In this document: in pieces, positions 52,702 to 60,854 of the stretch | Position numbering within the stretch: the first letter of the stretch is position 1 | How the letters are laid out: each line of letters opens with the position of its first letter | Assembly (NCBI RefSeq): GCF_003996855.1 | Contig: NZ_NRQY01000001.1 | Coordinates: 878,286-942,285, forward strand | Length of the DNA stretch: 64,000 nucleotides | Origin: Morganella morganii | Lineage (GTDB): Bacteria; Pseudomonadota; Gammaproteobacteria; Enterobacterales; Enterobacteriaceae | Direction of reading: 5' to 3' | Made by a program: the position numbers and the translations under genes | Notes under the pieces: generated by a model | Database searches by the model: none | What the model was told of the DNA's origin: nothing | Seen by the model: only the letters and a program-made list of their open reading frames with translations

Positions 52702-52857
52702 TTATATCTGGTTGCAATAAGGTTTATCTTTCGGACAATTGCTGTAATGATATTGAGATGATACTACATCCCGTACTCCCGGCTTTCTGTCATCAGTAGT
52801 AGGACACTGTGAATAACTATTAAACATTAATGAACTACCTAAAATTAGCATGATCAT
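52702..52857 (-). CDS. Small exported peptide 3 of a three-member cluster (51 residues)
   Basis: I do not recognise this peptide. Its hydrophobic leader MIMLILGSSLMFNSYSQ aligns position by position with those of the two neighbouring peptides. The tail has three Cys (18, 41, 48), in QCPTTDDRKPG and CPKDKPYCNQI. AAGGAA lies 5 bases before the ATG, and an in-frame TAA just upstream excludes a longer start. After its TAA stop the same frame stays open for 26 more codons (to 52621), so the gene may be a shortened form. The leader has no Lys or Arg. Confidence 0.6.
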   Translation of the reverse strand: MIMLILGSSLMFNSYSQCPTTDDRKPGVRDVVSSQYHYSNCPKDKPYCNQI

Positions 52858-52897
52858 ATATATTCCTTAGTATATTTTGTGATATTAACTACGGATT

Positions 52898-53005
52898 TTA
52901 ATTCCACCATGTAGTTGAACAGTATTCCGGAGCAACAATATCACACGAGTCAAATGATTCGATGGAAGAAAATAATAATGTGCTTGTTAATAAAAGTGTA
53001 AACAT
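52898..53005 (-). CDS. Small exported peptide 2 of a three-member cluster (35 residues)
   Basis: I do not recognise this peptide. The leader MFTLLLTSTLLFSSIES resembles those of its neighbours; the short tail has two Cys and ends in Trp-Trp-Asn (SCDIVAPEY, then CSTTWWN). AGAG lies 6-8 bases before the ATG, and an in-frame TGA lies just upstream. The gap to peptide 3 is 40 bases, compatible with one transcript. Confidence 0.52.
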   Translation of the reverse strand: MFTLLLTSTLLFSSIESFDSCDIVAPEYCSTTWWN

Positions 53006-53085
53006 AGTAATCTCTGTTCAGTGGTTGTCAGATATAATTCCAATATAGGGTACTGTATTGGTTACGGAGTGTAAACGCAGATGTT

Positions 53086-53235
53086 TTATTGAAAACGTCC
53101 TGCATCTCTTGGCGGTGGTGGCGGGCTAATTTTACTGTTACAAATAACAGTCTTCTGCGGAGGTGGCGGAGCCATCCACTCATGAGCAGACACTGAGTTC
53201 ATCATCAGGGCCGAGCTTAATATCATAGTCAGCAT
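53086..53235 (-). CDS. Small exported proline-rich peptide 1 of a three-member cluster (49 residues)
   Basis: I do not recognise this peptide. The leader MLTMILSSALMMNSVSA ends in a good signal-peptidase site (VSA). The mature part has two proline runs (MAPPPPQK and SPPPPPRD) and one Cys. GAGG lies 6 bases before the ATG. It is 80 bases upstream of peptide 2 on the same strand. Its GC-rich proline codons stand out in an AT-rich surrounding. Confidence 0.58.
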   Translation of the reverse strand: MLTMILSSALMMNSVSAHEWMAPPPPQKTVICNSKISPPPPPRDAGRFQ

Positions 53236-53648
53236 GTTAACCTCATTTTTCTGTTTTATGGAGAAGGGAATATGTGGAACATTTATAACTGTAGTCGTGT
53301 GAGTAAGATATTTAAATTAACCTGAAGAGTTATTTTTCATTACATATAAATAAAAAACTGTGAAATTAATTATATGGAAGTTACAAATAAATCAGCCACC
53401 TTTGCATGACAAGGGTGGCTGGATATTTAAAATAAAAAAATAATAAACTATGGCAAGTTATCAATTTTTTTGGAGATGCAAAATAATAATGGTACTACAG
53501 TGTTTTTTTTGTCAAACATAATTACAAGGTGAAGCGTCGTTAATTTTTAGACACAAGTAGCATATACCGAAAAATCAAAACAGAAAATTAACCTGTTGAG
53601 GTATTTTATATAACACCGAAATTAGTATCAGTCTGTATTTTATATATA
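53236..53648. other. AT-rich gap between the peptide cluster and ynfM
   Basis: These 413 bases hold the ynfM terminator (53386-53421) and otherwise only very short open frames without good ribosome sites. A promoter for the peptide cluster should lie at about 53240-53385 on the minus strand, but I cannot place its hexamers with confidence. Confidence 0.5.
53386..53421 (-). terminator. Terminator of ynfM
   Basis: On the minus strand CAGCCACC pairs with GGTGGCTG, with an inner TTG/CAA extension, followed by ATTTATTTG. It lies 228 bases after the ynfM stop and upstream of the peptide cluster. Confidence 0.6.
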
Positions 53649-54611
53649 TTATGAATGAGCATGTTTGTTCAGGTACAGGGTAATCAGAACACCCGTTGCC
53701 AGCATGGCAGCGATAAACCAGCCGATGCCATTCCAGTGCCAGTAAGACCAGAAAACGCCCCCCAGTGTACCGGCAATACTGGAACCGCCATAATAGGAAA
53801 ACAGATACAGGGAAGATGCCTGTGCCCTGGCGCGGCGTGCACGGTGGCCAACCCAGCTGCTGGTAACAGAATGGGCGGCAAAAAATCCGGTGGTCAGTAC
53901 CAGCATGCCGATCAGAACTGCCGCCAGCGAGCTTCCGAGTGTAATGAGAATTCCGGTCAGCATCAGAGAAACGGCACCAATTAACACTTTTCCGTAGCCA
54001 TATTTTCGTGTCAGTGTACCGGCTTTTGATGCACTGTAAGTTCCTGATAAATAGACAACAGATAACATACCGACAACCGCCTGACTGAAATGATACGGTG
54101 GTTCCATCAGCCGGTAACCGATATAGTTAAACAGGGTGACAAAGCTGCCCATAATGATAAAACCGGTGGCAAACAGCCACGGCAAACCATCATCGCGGCA
54201 GTGCAGTATCAGGTACTTCCACAGACTTTTCGGTTTAAGTGAGCTGGCCCGGAAATGGCGTGACGGCGGCAGTAACCGCCAGAATAAAAACGCCCCGAAC
54301 AGAGAAAATTTGCGGCCTACTGCATCTGACAGCGGGCCGGTGATCAGCAGCCCGATCGCCATAAATCCGGTGGCAAGTGAGAGCGACAAACTCGCTTGTG
54401 CCGGCGATACGGCAAAATCCTCTGACAATAACGGCAGAATCGGCTGTACAAAATAGAGCAGAGCAAATGTCGCCAGCCCGACCATAAAGAAGGAGAGTGT
54501 GACACGCAAATATAGCTTGTCATTGCGCTGGATATAGTGCTGTTTTGTCTGATTATCCTGTACCGGTGAAGCCGTCCGGCTGTCAGTTATCAGTTTATTC
54601 TCATCTGTCAT
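53649..54611 (-). pseudogene. ynfM: YnfM-like MFS transporter with internal in-frame deletion
   Basis: Major facilitator protein of 320 residues, resembling E. coli YnfM (417) at both ends: GLATFALLYFVQPILP near the start, SRHFRASSLKPKSLWK in the middle, SLYLFSYYGGSSIAGTLGG near the end. About 97 residues are missing after GPLSDAVGRK (residue 101): the chain jumps to FSLFGAFLFWRLLP, which in E. coli follows helix 6. Helices 4 to 6 are therefore absent. The reading frame is kept, so a protein may be made, but transport is doubtful. It is divergent from the ynfL-like regulator, as in E. coli. Confidence 0.8.
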
Positions 54612-54720
54612 ACACTTATCTCAGAATCTTGTAATAAGACAAAGCATAAAAAGATGCTGGTATTTTGTCTAATATATTAATACTCTTGATTGATATGTTT
54701 TACGACTCAATGAGGGAATA

Positions 54721-55620
54721 ATGATCGAATTCCGCCATCTGCGCTATTTTATTGCGGTCGCCGAAGAACTGCATTTCGGACGGGCGGCAGAGCGTCTTAA
54801 TATCTCTCAGCCCCCGCTCAGTCAGCAAATTCAGGCACTTGAAAATGCAATTCCGGCTAAATTACTGGCACGGAACAACCGGAATGTCAGTCTGACCCCC
54901 GCAGGGGAAATATTTCTGCGCGAGGCTTATCAAATCCGCACTCAGATTGAGGCGGCAGTTGAAAAAGCGGCCAGAATGGATCGCGGGGAACTGGGCGAGG
55001 TATCTGTCGGTTTTACCTCCACAACACCTTTTATGCGCCATATCACGGCTACATTTCGCCAGTACCGTGAAATGTACCCGGATGTGGCTATTCATATGCA
55101 TCAGATGAATACTAAACAGCAGATCAATCCGCTGCTGAGCGGCAGGATTGACTTTGGCGTGATGCGTAATACACAACTGCCGGATAACCTGGTCCATGAG
55201 CTGCTGTTTAAAGAGCGGTTTATGCTGGCGGTCTATGATGATGATCCGCTGATGAAATACCTAAAAACAGGTATTTCCCTGGATATGCTGAGTGGCGTAC
55301 CATTGGTTTTCTTTGAACGGGATGTGGGCACGGCATTGTATGATGAAATCATCAATTTACTGAAAGGTGCAGGAATCACACCGGTGATAGCCCAGGAAGC
55401 AGGTGAGGCGATGACAATTTTGGGGCTGGTTTCCGCCGGGTTAGGTGTTTCGCTGGTAACGGAATCATTCACCCGGATGAAAGTCGATGGTGTCCGCTAT
55501 ATTCATTTAGCTGAAAATCAGGCATTTTCTGAAGTCTGGCTTGTGTATCATAAGCACAATACACTTTCTCCGGCCGGTCAGCGGTTGATAGCAATGCTGA
55601 AAAATAATGTGTTCCGCTGA
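54721..55620 (+). CDS. ynfL: YnfL-like LysR-family regulator
   Basis: Regulator of 299 residues (E. coli YnfL 297). The helix-turn-helix region is HFGRAAERLNISQPPLSQQI, nearly identical to E. coli. The effector domain (about 90-295) contains VGFTSTTPFMRHITATF and QEAGEAMTILGLVSAGLGVS. It is divergent from the ynfM-like gene across 109 bases, the usual LysR arrangement, and probably controls it. The ligand is unknown. Confidence 0.86.
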   Translation: MIEFRHLRYFIAVAEELHFGRAAERLNISQPPLSQQIQALENAIPAKLLARNNRNVSLTPAGEIFLREAYQIRTQIEAAVEKAARMDRGELGEVSVGFTSTTPFMRHITATFRQYREMYPDVAIHMHQMNTKQQINPLLSGRIDFGVMRNTQLPDNLVHELLFKERFMLAVYDDDPLMKYLKTGISLDMLSGVPLVFFERDVGTALYDEIINLLKGAGITPVIAQEAGEAMTILGLVSAGLGVSLVTESFTRMKVDGVRYIHLAENQAFSEVWLVYHKHNTLSPAGQRLIAMLKNNVFR

Positions 55621-55646
55621 GCGGAACCTGATTATCAGGAGTTCGG

Positions 55647-56417
55647 ATGTTCCGGCGATACTGGTTTTTTGCTGTTACTGCTTTCCTTTTTCTTTTATAT
55701 ACAGGCACAACGGGTGCCGCGGTATCGCTCAGTCATTTTTATCAGCAGGATGGTTCACGTAAGATCACTGCTGAAAATATCACTGCGCTGACCGGGCAAT
55801 TTCTTGGTGTACCTTACCGTGCCGGTCAGCTGATAGGTTCACCGGCATCACCGGAAATTTTGGTGGCTGATCTGAATGCCCTCGACTGCTTCACCTTTCT
55901 GGATTACACCGAAGCACTGAAACGCAGCCCGCAGCAACAGGATTTCCGGAACAGACTGATGCATATCCGCTATAAAAACGGAGAAGTGAGTTACTATCAG
56001 CGCCGTCATTTTTTGTCGGATTGGGTCAGTGAACCACGACCTGTTGCACTGGATATCACCCGGCAGCTTTCGCCGGATTATCATGTGACACATAAGATGC
56101 TGAATCAAAAGAAAAATGGCACACGTTATATTGCTGATCTTCCTGTCACGGCGCGGGAGATTGCCTGGCTGCCGGTTTCCTCGCTGACACCTGCCGTGCT
56201 TTCTCAGTTGCAGACCGGAGATTATATCGGTATTTATTCTGACCGTCCGGGGCTGGACGTATCTCATGCCGGCGTTATTATCCGGACCCCGGCCGGGCTG
56301 TTTTTACGCAATGCATCATCAAAACGGAATGAACAGCGGGTGATTGATTCACCGTTACCGGAATATCTGCATAATAAAAGAGGAATTGTGGTTTATCGTT
56401 CTGCTTTTACGCCCTGA
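55647..56417 (+). CDS. DUF1460 protein, putative NlpC/P60-like amidase
   Basis: Exported protein of 256 residues with an N-terminal signal (FFAVTAFLFLLYTGTTGAA). The DUF1460 fold shows the probable nucleophile Cys in DLNALDCFTFLDYTEAL and the His in DVSHAGVIIR, with LRNASS after it. Relatives are N-acetylmuramoyl-L-alanine amidase-like peptidoglycan enzymes, so a role in cell wall turnover is possible. It follows the LysR gene by 26 bases and may share its transcript. I recall no gene at this place in E. coli, where ynfL and mlc are neighbours. Confidence 0.8.
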   Translation: MFRRYWFFAVTAFLFLLYTGTTGAAVSLSHFYQQDGSRKITAENITALTGQFLGVPYRAGQLIGSPASPEILVADLNALDCFTFLDYTEALKRSPQQQDFRNRLMHIRYKNGEVSYYQRRHFLSDWVSEPRPVALDITRQLSPDYHVTHKMLNQKKNGTRYIADLPVTAREIAWLPVSSLTPAVLSQLQTGDYIGIYSDRPGLDVSHAGVIIRTPAGLFLRNASSKRNEQRVIDSPLPEYLHNKRGIVVYRSAFTP

Positions 56418-56512
56418 TTGTGAATCATTTCACAGTTTTACGTGAAGCCACTTACTAAGTGTGTATTTATTCGGAAGATTAATATCTTAGCATTATAAAC
56501 TCAGGATTATTA

Positions 56513-57715
56513 TTGGTGAAACCTTCAGCGCAGCCCGGGCATATTGACCATATAAAACAAACCAATATGGGGGTTGTGTACCGTTATATTGACCGTGAAG
56601 GCCCTATTTCCCGTATTTCCCTCTCGAAAAAAGCACAACTGGCACCGGCAAGTATCACGAAGATTACCCGTGAACTGATGGATGCGCATCTGGTCCGGGA
56701 AACGGAGTTTCCGAGATTAGGTTTTCGCGGACGTCCGGCGGTAGGGCTGAAAACGGATTGCGACGGCTGGCATTTTTTGTGTATCCGTATTAACAAAGGG
56801 GAATTGGTTTTTGCCCTGCGGGAACTGAGCGGAAAATTGCTGGCTGAAGATATTATTGATTTTCCGGCAAATAACCGGGACTTTGTCACACCGTTTCTGG
56901 CACAGGTCGATGCCTTCTTTTCACGGAATAACCGGATAACAGAGCGGCTCACTGCAATTGCCATCACCACGGATGCGATTGTTGATCCTGCAAACGGCAT
57001 TATCCGCCATTCCCCGTACTATCAGCTGACGGATTTACCGGTGGCGGAAATTCTTTACCAGCATACCGGGATGCCGGTATTCCTTCAGCACGGCATTTCA
57101 GCCTGGTCTCTGGCAGAATATTTTTTCGGTGCGGCGAAAGAGTGTAAAAATATTATTCAGCTGGTGATTGATGAAAATGTCGGTGCCGCCATTATTACTG
57201 ACGGCGCGCTGCTGCATGCCGGCAGTCACAGCACAGCGGAAATCGGTCATACCCAAATCAATGCTCAGGGTAAACCCTGTTATTGCGGCAATCACGGTTG
57301 TCTGGAAACGGAAATTGGTCTGCACCATGTGCTGGAAACGGCAGCGCAGTTTCTGGACACACCTGACGGACAATTGCCGACTGCGGCGATATTGTGTCGT
57401 GCGGCACTGGACGGTAACACGGCGGCCTGTGAACTGATAGAGAAAGTAGGGCAGCATATCGGGGATATTGCGGCGGTGATGGTCAATATCTTTAATCCGG
57501 AGATTATTCTGATTGGTTCACCGCTAAACCCGGCATCGTCTGTTCTGTTTCCTGCCATCCGGGCCCGGATCATACAGCGCGCCTTACCGGCATTCAGCCG
57601 TGAACTGACAATGACTTCATGTGAATTTAATAATTGCGGAACATTACCCGGTGCAGCGTTAATCAAAGAGGCGCTGTATAACGGCTCGCTTCTCATCAAA
57701 CTGATGGATGGTTAA
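56513..57715 (+). CDS. mlc: ROK-family glucose-responsive repressor Mlc
   Basis: Repressor of 400 residues (E. coli 406). The N-terminal winged helix (SLSKKAQLAPASITKITREL) binds DNA. The ROK domain has a Zn site HTQINAQGKPCYCGNHGCLE. Ending YNGSLLIKLMDG is as in E. coli. Mlc represses ptsG, pts and mal genes and is sequestered by unphosphorylated PtsG. The start is TTG 56513 (matching MV in E. coli) or the adjoining GTG 56516; AGGA upstream allows both. Confidence 0.95.
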   Translation: MVKPSAQPGHIDHIKQTNMGVVYRYIDREGPISRISLSKKAQLAPASITKITRELMDAHLVRETEFPRLGFRGRPAVGLKTDCDGWHFLCIRINKGELVFALRELSGKLLAEDIIDFPANNRDFVTPFLAQVDAFFSRNNRITERLTAIAITTDAIVDPANGIIRHSPYYQLTDLPVAEILYQHTGMPVFLQHGISAWSLAEYFFGAAKECKNIIQLVIDENVGAAIITDGALLHAGSHSTAEIGHTQINAQGKPCYCGNHGCLETEIGLHHVLETAAQFLDTPDGQLPTAAILCRAALDGNTAACELIEKVGQHIGDIAAVMVNIFNPEIILIGSPLNPASSVLFPAIRARIIQRALPAFSRELTMTSCEFNNCGTLPGAALIKEALYNGSLLIKLMDG

Positions 57716-57771
57716 GTAATTCTGTAGTGTTCATCTTTGACATAAAACAAATAAATGACAAGGATTTGTTT

Positions 57772-57816
57772 ATGAAAACAGGATTTTCGCAAAAAATTGC
57801 GCTGGCGCAAGCCTGA
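57772..57816 (+). CDS. Possible 14-codon leader ORF upstream of bioD2
   Basis: A short frame reading MKTGFSQKIALAQA has AAGGAT 7 bases upstream. It contains the palindrome TTGCGC-TG-GCGCAA. It could be a leader peptide for bioD2 or simple chance; nothing else supports it. Confidence 0.25.
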   Translation: MKTGFSQKIALAQA

Positions 57817-57889
57817 TATAAACCGGATGTCTTACACTGCTTCCGTTATCAATTTTGATACGCACCTCTTGATATAACGGAAAACATCT

Positions 57890-58579
57890 ATGTTAAGGCG
57901 CTTGTTTATCACCGGCACAGATACGAATATCGGCAAAACTGTTGCGACGCGGGCTTTACTGCAAGCCATCAACCGCCTGGGTAAATCTGTCGTTGGCTAT
58001 AAACCAATCGCGACAGAATACCATGACACACTTAACGGTAAACGTAACCGTGACGCTATGATCCTGCATGACTCATCATCTGTTGATGTTTCTTATCAGG
58101 ATATCAATCCGGTAATGCTGGAAAATAATTATGGTCAGACGACCACTGAAGTTCAGTTTCCTGCATTATCACAGGGACTGGAAAAATTAAGTCATCTGGC
58201 GGATCAGGTTGTGGTGGAAGGGAACGGCGGATGGCGTTATTTACTGAATAACGACACTTTTTTATCCGATTGGGTGAAAAAGGAGAAACTGCCGGTGATC
58301 CTGGTGGTCGGGATTCAGTCCGGCTGTGTGAATCATGCATTATTAACCGCCGAAGCCATTAAAAATGATGGTCTGGAGATTATCGGCTGGATTGCAAACC
58401 GGATAAACCCGGGGTTATCACACTATGCACAGGTAATGGATCGTTTACTGACACATTTGCCGGCACCATTGCTGGGCGAGATTCCGTATTTGCTGCGTCC
58501 GGAAGAGCGGGAATTGTCGCATTATCTCAACGCAGAGCAGATTGAAATACTCTGGGGTGAGGCGTTAGCTGCGTCCTGA
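57890..58579 (+). CDS. bioD2: Dethiobiotin synthetase paralogue BioD2
   Basis: P-loop enzyme of 229 residues that resembles E. coli YnfK. The ATP loop is FITGTDTNIGKTVATRALL; KPIATEYHDT and VVEGNGGWRYLL form the rest of the site. BioD closes the ureido ring of dethiobiotin; this second copy lies near mlc in E. coli too and its need is unclear. ATAACGG is a modest ribosome site. Confidence 0.92.
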   Translation: MLRRLFITGTDTNIGKTVATRALLQAINRLGKSVVGYKPIATEYHDTLNGKRNRDAMILHDSSSVDVSYQDINPVMLENNYGQTTTEVQFPALSQGLEKLSHLADQVVVEGNGGWRYLLNNDTFLSDWVKKEKLPVILVVGIQSGCVNHALLTAEAIKNDGLEIIGWIANRINPGLSHYAQVMDRLLTHLPAPLLGEIPYLLRPEERELSHYLNAEQIEILWGEALAAS

Positions 58580-58598
58580 ATCTCCGGTAAGAATATAC

Positions 58599-58625
58599 AA
58601 AAGGGCTGATAAATCAGCCCTTTTT
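58599..58625. terminator. Bidirectional terminator between bioD2 and the DUF1161 gene
   Basis: AAAAGGGCTGA/TCAGCCCTTTT stem with a TAAA loop and T run. Confidence 0.92.
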
Positions 58626-58651
58626 CATGGTCAAAATCTGACAGCGAGTTA

Positions 58652-58885
58652 TTATTTACGCAGATAAATAATATTCTGAGTTTCGTTGTCGCAGTTACCC
58701 ACAATTTGACCTTCTGCCTGCGCCGCTTCTTCAGCCGGAACTACAGTCAGTGTAAAACCGTCAGCAGGAACACCATTGCTGATGATTTTCTGCGAAATTT
58801 CCTCAGTCACACTTTCACATGATGCCTGCGCCATAACAGGTGCAACGGCAAAGAGAACAGCACTGAGCGCAATCAGTTTTTTCAT
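58652..58885 (-). CDS. Small periplasmic DUF1161 protein
   Basis: Exported protein of 77 residues. The signal peptide is KKLIALSAVLFAVAPVMAQA; the mature part has SCESVTEEISQKIISNGV and IVGNCDNETQNIIYLRK, the two-Cys DUF1161 pattern that probably forms a disulphide. Function unknown. AAGGAT favours ATG 58885 over 58888. It lies 19 bases after ynfB, so the two may be co-transcribed. Confidence 0.82.
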   Translation of the reverse strand: MKKLIALSAVLFAVAPVMAQASCESVTEEISQKIISNGVPADGFTLTVVPAEEAAQAEGQIVGNCDNETQNIIYLRK

Positions 58886-58904
58886 CATTTATCCTTAAAT
58901 GTGT

Positions 58905-59270
58905 TTATTTCCAGCCAGTGGAAACTTCACGCCCTGAATTTGCGTCAAGGCAGCGCAGCGTATTAGGTTCCCAATACGCGGTAACGACCGAACTTTTTAA
59001 GCATGCATCTTCAGCATCAATTGCACGGTCAACTTTATCGAACTCTTTTTCAGCACGGCGGTTGACCTTCTGACGCAGAGAGCGGGTATCATCCCATTGC
59101 TCTTTTTCCTGGCGTGCTCTCTCTTTTTCAAGTGCAGTATCGCCGCCGCTGATCACACAAGTGCTGCCGGGGCTGCAATTTGTGGTGGCAGCGCCTGCAT
59201 GAGCTGCAAACATGAAAGGTGCAGCAAAGGCAGTTGCGATAAACCACTTTTTGAGCATGGAGTTAGTCAT
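58905..59270 (-). CDS. ynfB: UPF0482 periplasmic protein YnfB
   Basis: Exported protein of 121 residues (E. coli 113). After a signal peptide ending near AHAGA, the block [20 protein letters not shown] and [17 protein letters not shown] match E. coli YnfB closely. Function is unknown. GAGGAAA precedes ATG 59270; a longer open frame upstream is not supported. Confidence 0.88.
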   Translation of the reverse strand: MTNSMLKKWFIATAFAAPFMFAAHAGAATTNCSPGSTCVISGGDTALEKERARQEKEQWDDTRSLRQKVNRRAEKEFDKVDRAIDAEDACLKSSVVTAYWEPNTLRCLDANSGREVSTGWK

Positions 59271-59438
59271 TGTCGTGTTTTCCTCAAAGTTCAAACCTGC
59301 AAACGTCATTTTGATCGTGAACATTATAGCAAAGTGTATTTATGCACCAATAAAAGACAACGTTTTTCGGCGATAATTTCAGGTAATTTAAGAAAATTAC
59401 CTGATTATACGGATGCCGGCTTATCTTTTGTGGTGGTT

Positions 59439-60188
59439 TCAGCCTTCGCGGTGCACACTCAGCCCGGCGAATGACTGACAGACCGGCATCATTTCCATAG
59501 TATTGATATTTACGTGCGGCGGCAATGTTGCAACCCAGAAAACCGCTTCTGCAATATCATCCGGCATCAGCGGATCGGTATCTTTGTAAGTATCTGCGGC
59601 TTTTCCTTCATCTCCGCGATAGCGGATTCCGGAGAATTCTGTACCGCCGACCATGCCCGGCTCAATATCAGTCACACGGATTTTCTTGCCGGATAAATCT
59701 GCGCGCAATGCGAGACTAAACTGACGGACAAAGGCTTTGGTTCCGCAGTAAACGTTACCACCGGCATACGGCCATGACCCGGCAGTTGAGCCCAGGTTAA
59801 TGATATGACCACGGTTTCTTTCCACCATGCCCGGCAGAATAGCGCGCGTCATATGGAGCAGACCTTTGATATTGGTGTCCACCACCACATCCCATTCCGC
59901 CGGGTTGCCTTTATCAACCGTTTCCATGCCCAGTGCCAGACCGGCGTTATTGACCAGAACATCAATCTGGCGCAGGGATTCAGGGAGTGAGTTAATCACA
60001 TTATCGACCGCCGGGCTGTCTGTCATATCCAGTGCCAGCGGGAAAAATTTGCTTCCGAACTCTTTTTGCAGTTTCGCCAGGCGCTCAATACGGCGGCCGG
60101 TGCCGATAACAGTATGGCCGTTCTCAATAAATTTGCGGGCAAATGCCTCACCAAAACCTGCGGTTGCACCTGTAATTAAAACAATCAT
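59439..60188 (-). CDS. ydfG: NADP-dependent 3-hydroxy acid dehydrogenase YdfG
   Basis: SDR enzyme of 249 residues (E. coli 248). Cofactor loop VLITGATAGFGEAFA; NNAGLALGMETV; catalytic Ser in LGSTAGSWPYAGG and the Tyr-Lys pair as YCGTK. E. coli YdfG oxidises serine, allo-threonine and 3-hydroxy acids and reduces malonic semialdehyde. GGAG sets the start at 60188; a longer frame reaches 60290 without a ribosome site. An imperfect hairpin at 59379-59404 may end the transcript. Confidence 0.94.
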   Translation of the reverse strand: MIVLITGATAGFGEAFARKFIENGHTVIGTGRRIERLAKLQKEFGSKFFPLALDMTDSPAVDNVINSLPESLRQIDVLVNNAGLALGMETVDKGNPAEWDVVVDTNIKGLLHMTRAILPGMVERNRGHIINLGSTAGSWPYAGGNVYCGTKAFVRQFSLALRADLSGKKIRVTDIEPGMVGGTEFSGIRYRGDEGKAADTYKDTDPLMPDDIAEAVFWVATLPPHVNINTMEMMPVCQSFAGLSVHREG

Positions 60189-60387
60189 CATATACTCCGA
60201 ATCTGTCAGCGGGGGTCCCCGGAAAAAAGAACAATAACCATGGCGATATAATACCGGTGGTAATATCGTAATAGTGTATCGTGTCTGCATGACAGAAAGC
60301 GGGTCACAGATTCCGTTTTTCAGTTTTCATCACGGAAAAACACTGAAACTAATCAATAACAACCTGATTATGTACAGGAGACGAAAA

Positions 60388-60795
60388 ATGATTCAGGGGC
60401 AATGTTTATGCGGTAAAGTGACAGTCTCTGTGCCGCAGGCGGTGCATGATGTTTCTGTCTGTCATTGCGGTATGTGCAGAAAATGGAATGGCGCGCCGTT
60501 TATGTCTGTGGATTGCGGCAGTGATGTCACTCTCAGCGGTGAGGAATATATTACCCGCTATCACTCCTCTGAGTGGGGTGACCGCTGTTTCTGCCGTGAG
60601 TGCGGGACACATCTGTTTTATTATCTGAAACCGGCAGATCAGTATTATGTCTCTGCGGCATTGCTGGGGGAAACACAGGAATCCCGTCTGGCTATGCAGA
60701 TATACACTGACTGCAAACCGGCGTATTACAATTTTGCGGAAAAAACGCCGATGCTGACGGAGCAGGACATTCTGGCGATGTTTGAAGCCAAATAA
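60388..60795 (+). CDS. GFA-domain zinc protein
   Basis: Protein of 135 residues of the GFA/CENP-V family, with Zn-binding Cys in GQCLCGKVT, SVCHCGMCRKWNG and CFCRECGTHLF. The founding member reacts with formaldehyde and glutathione, but most small GFA proteins have no known activity. ACAGGAG 7 bases before ATG 60388 decides the start; the open frame begins at 60274. Convergent with prpD. Confidence 0.85.
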   Translation: MIQGQCLCGKVTVSVPQAVHDVSVCHCGMCRKWNGAPFMSVDCGSDVTLSGEEYITRYHSSEWGDRCFCRECGTHLFYYLKPADQYYVSAALLGETQESRLAMQIYTDCKPAYYNFAEKTPMLTEQDILAMFEAK

Positions 60796-60801
60796 AGCAG
60801 A

Positions 60802-60832
60802 AAGCGGATACCGGGGTATCCGCTTCATTTTT
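60802..60832 (+). terminator. Terminator of the GFA gene
   Basis: AAGCGGATACC/GGTATCCGCTT stem followed by CATTTTTT. Confidence 0.85.
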
Positions 60833-60854
60833 TCTGCGTTGCCGGGCAGAGAAA

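Noticed and set aside
53272..53325. A 17-codon plus-strand ORF (MWNIYNC...) beginning 37 bases beyond the start of peptide 1
   Set aside because: AAGGGAA lies upstream, but the frame is very short, has no leader and no downstream partner.
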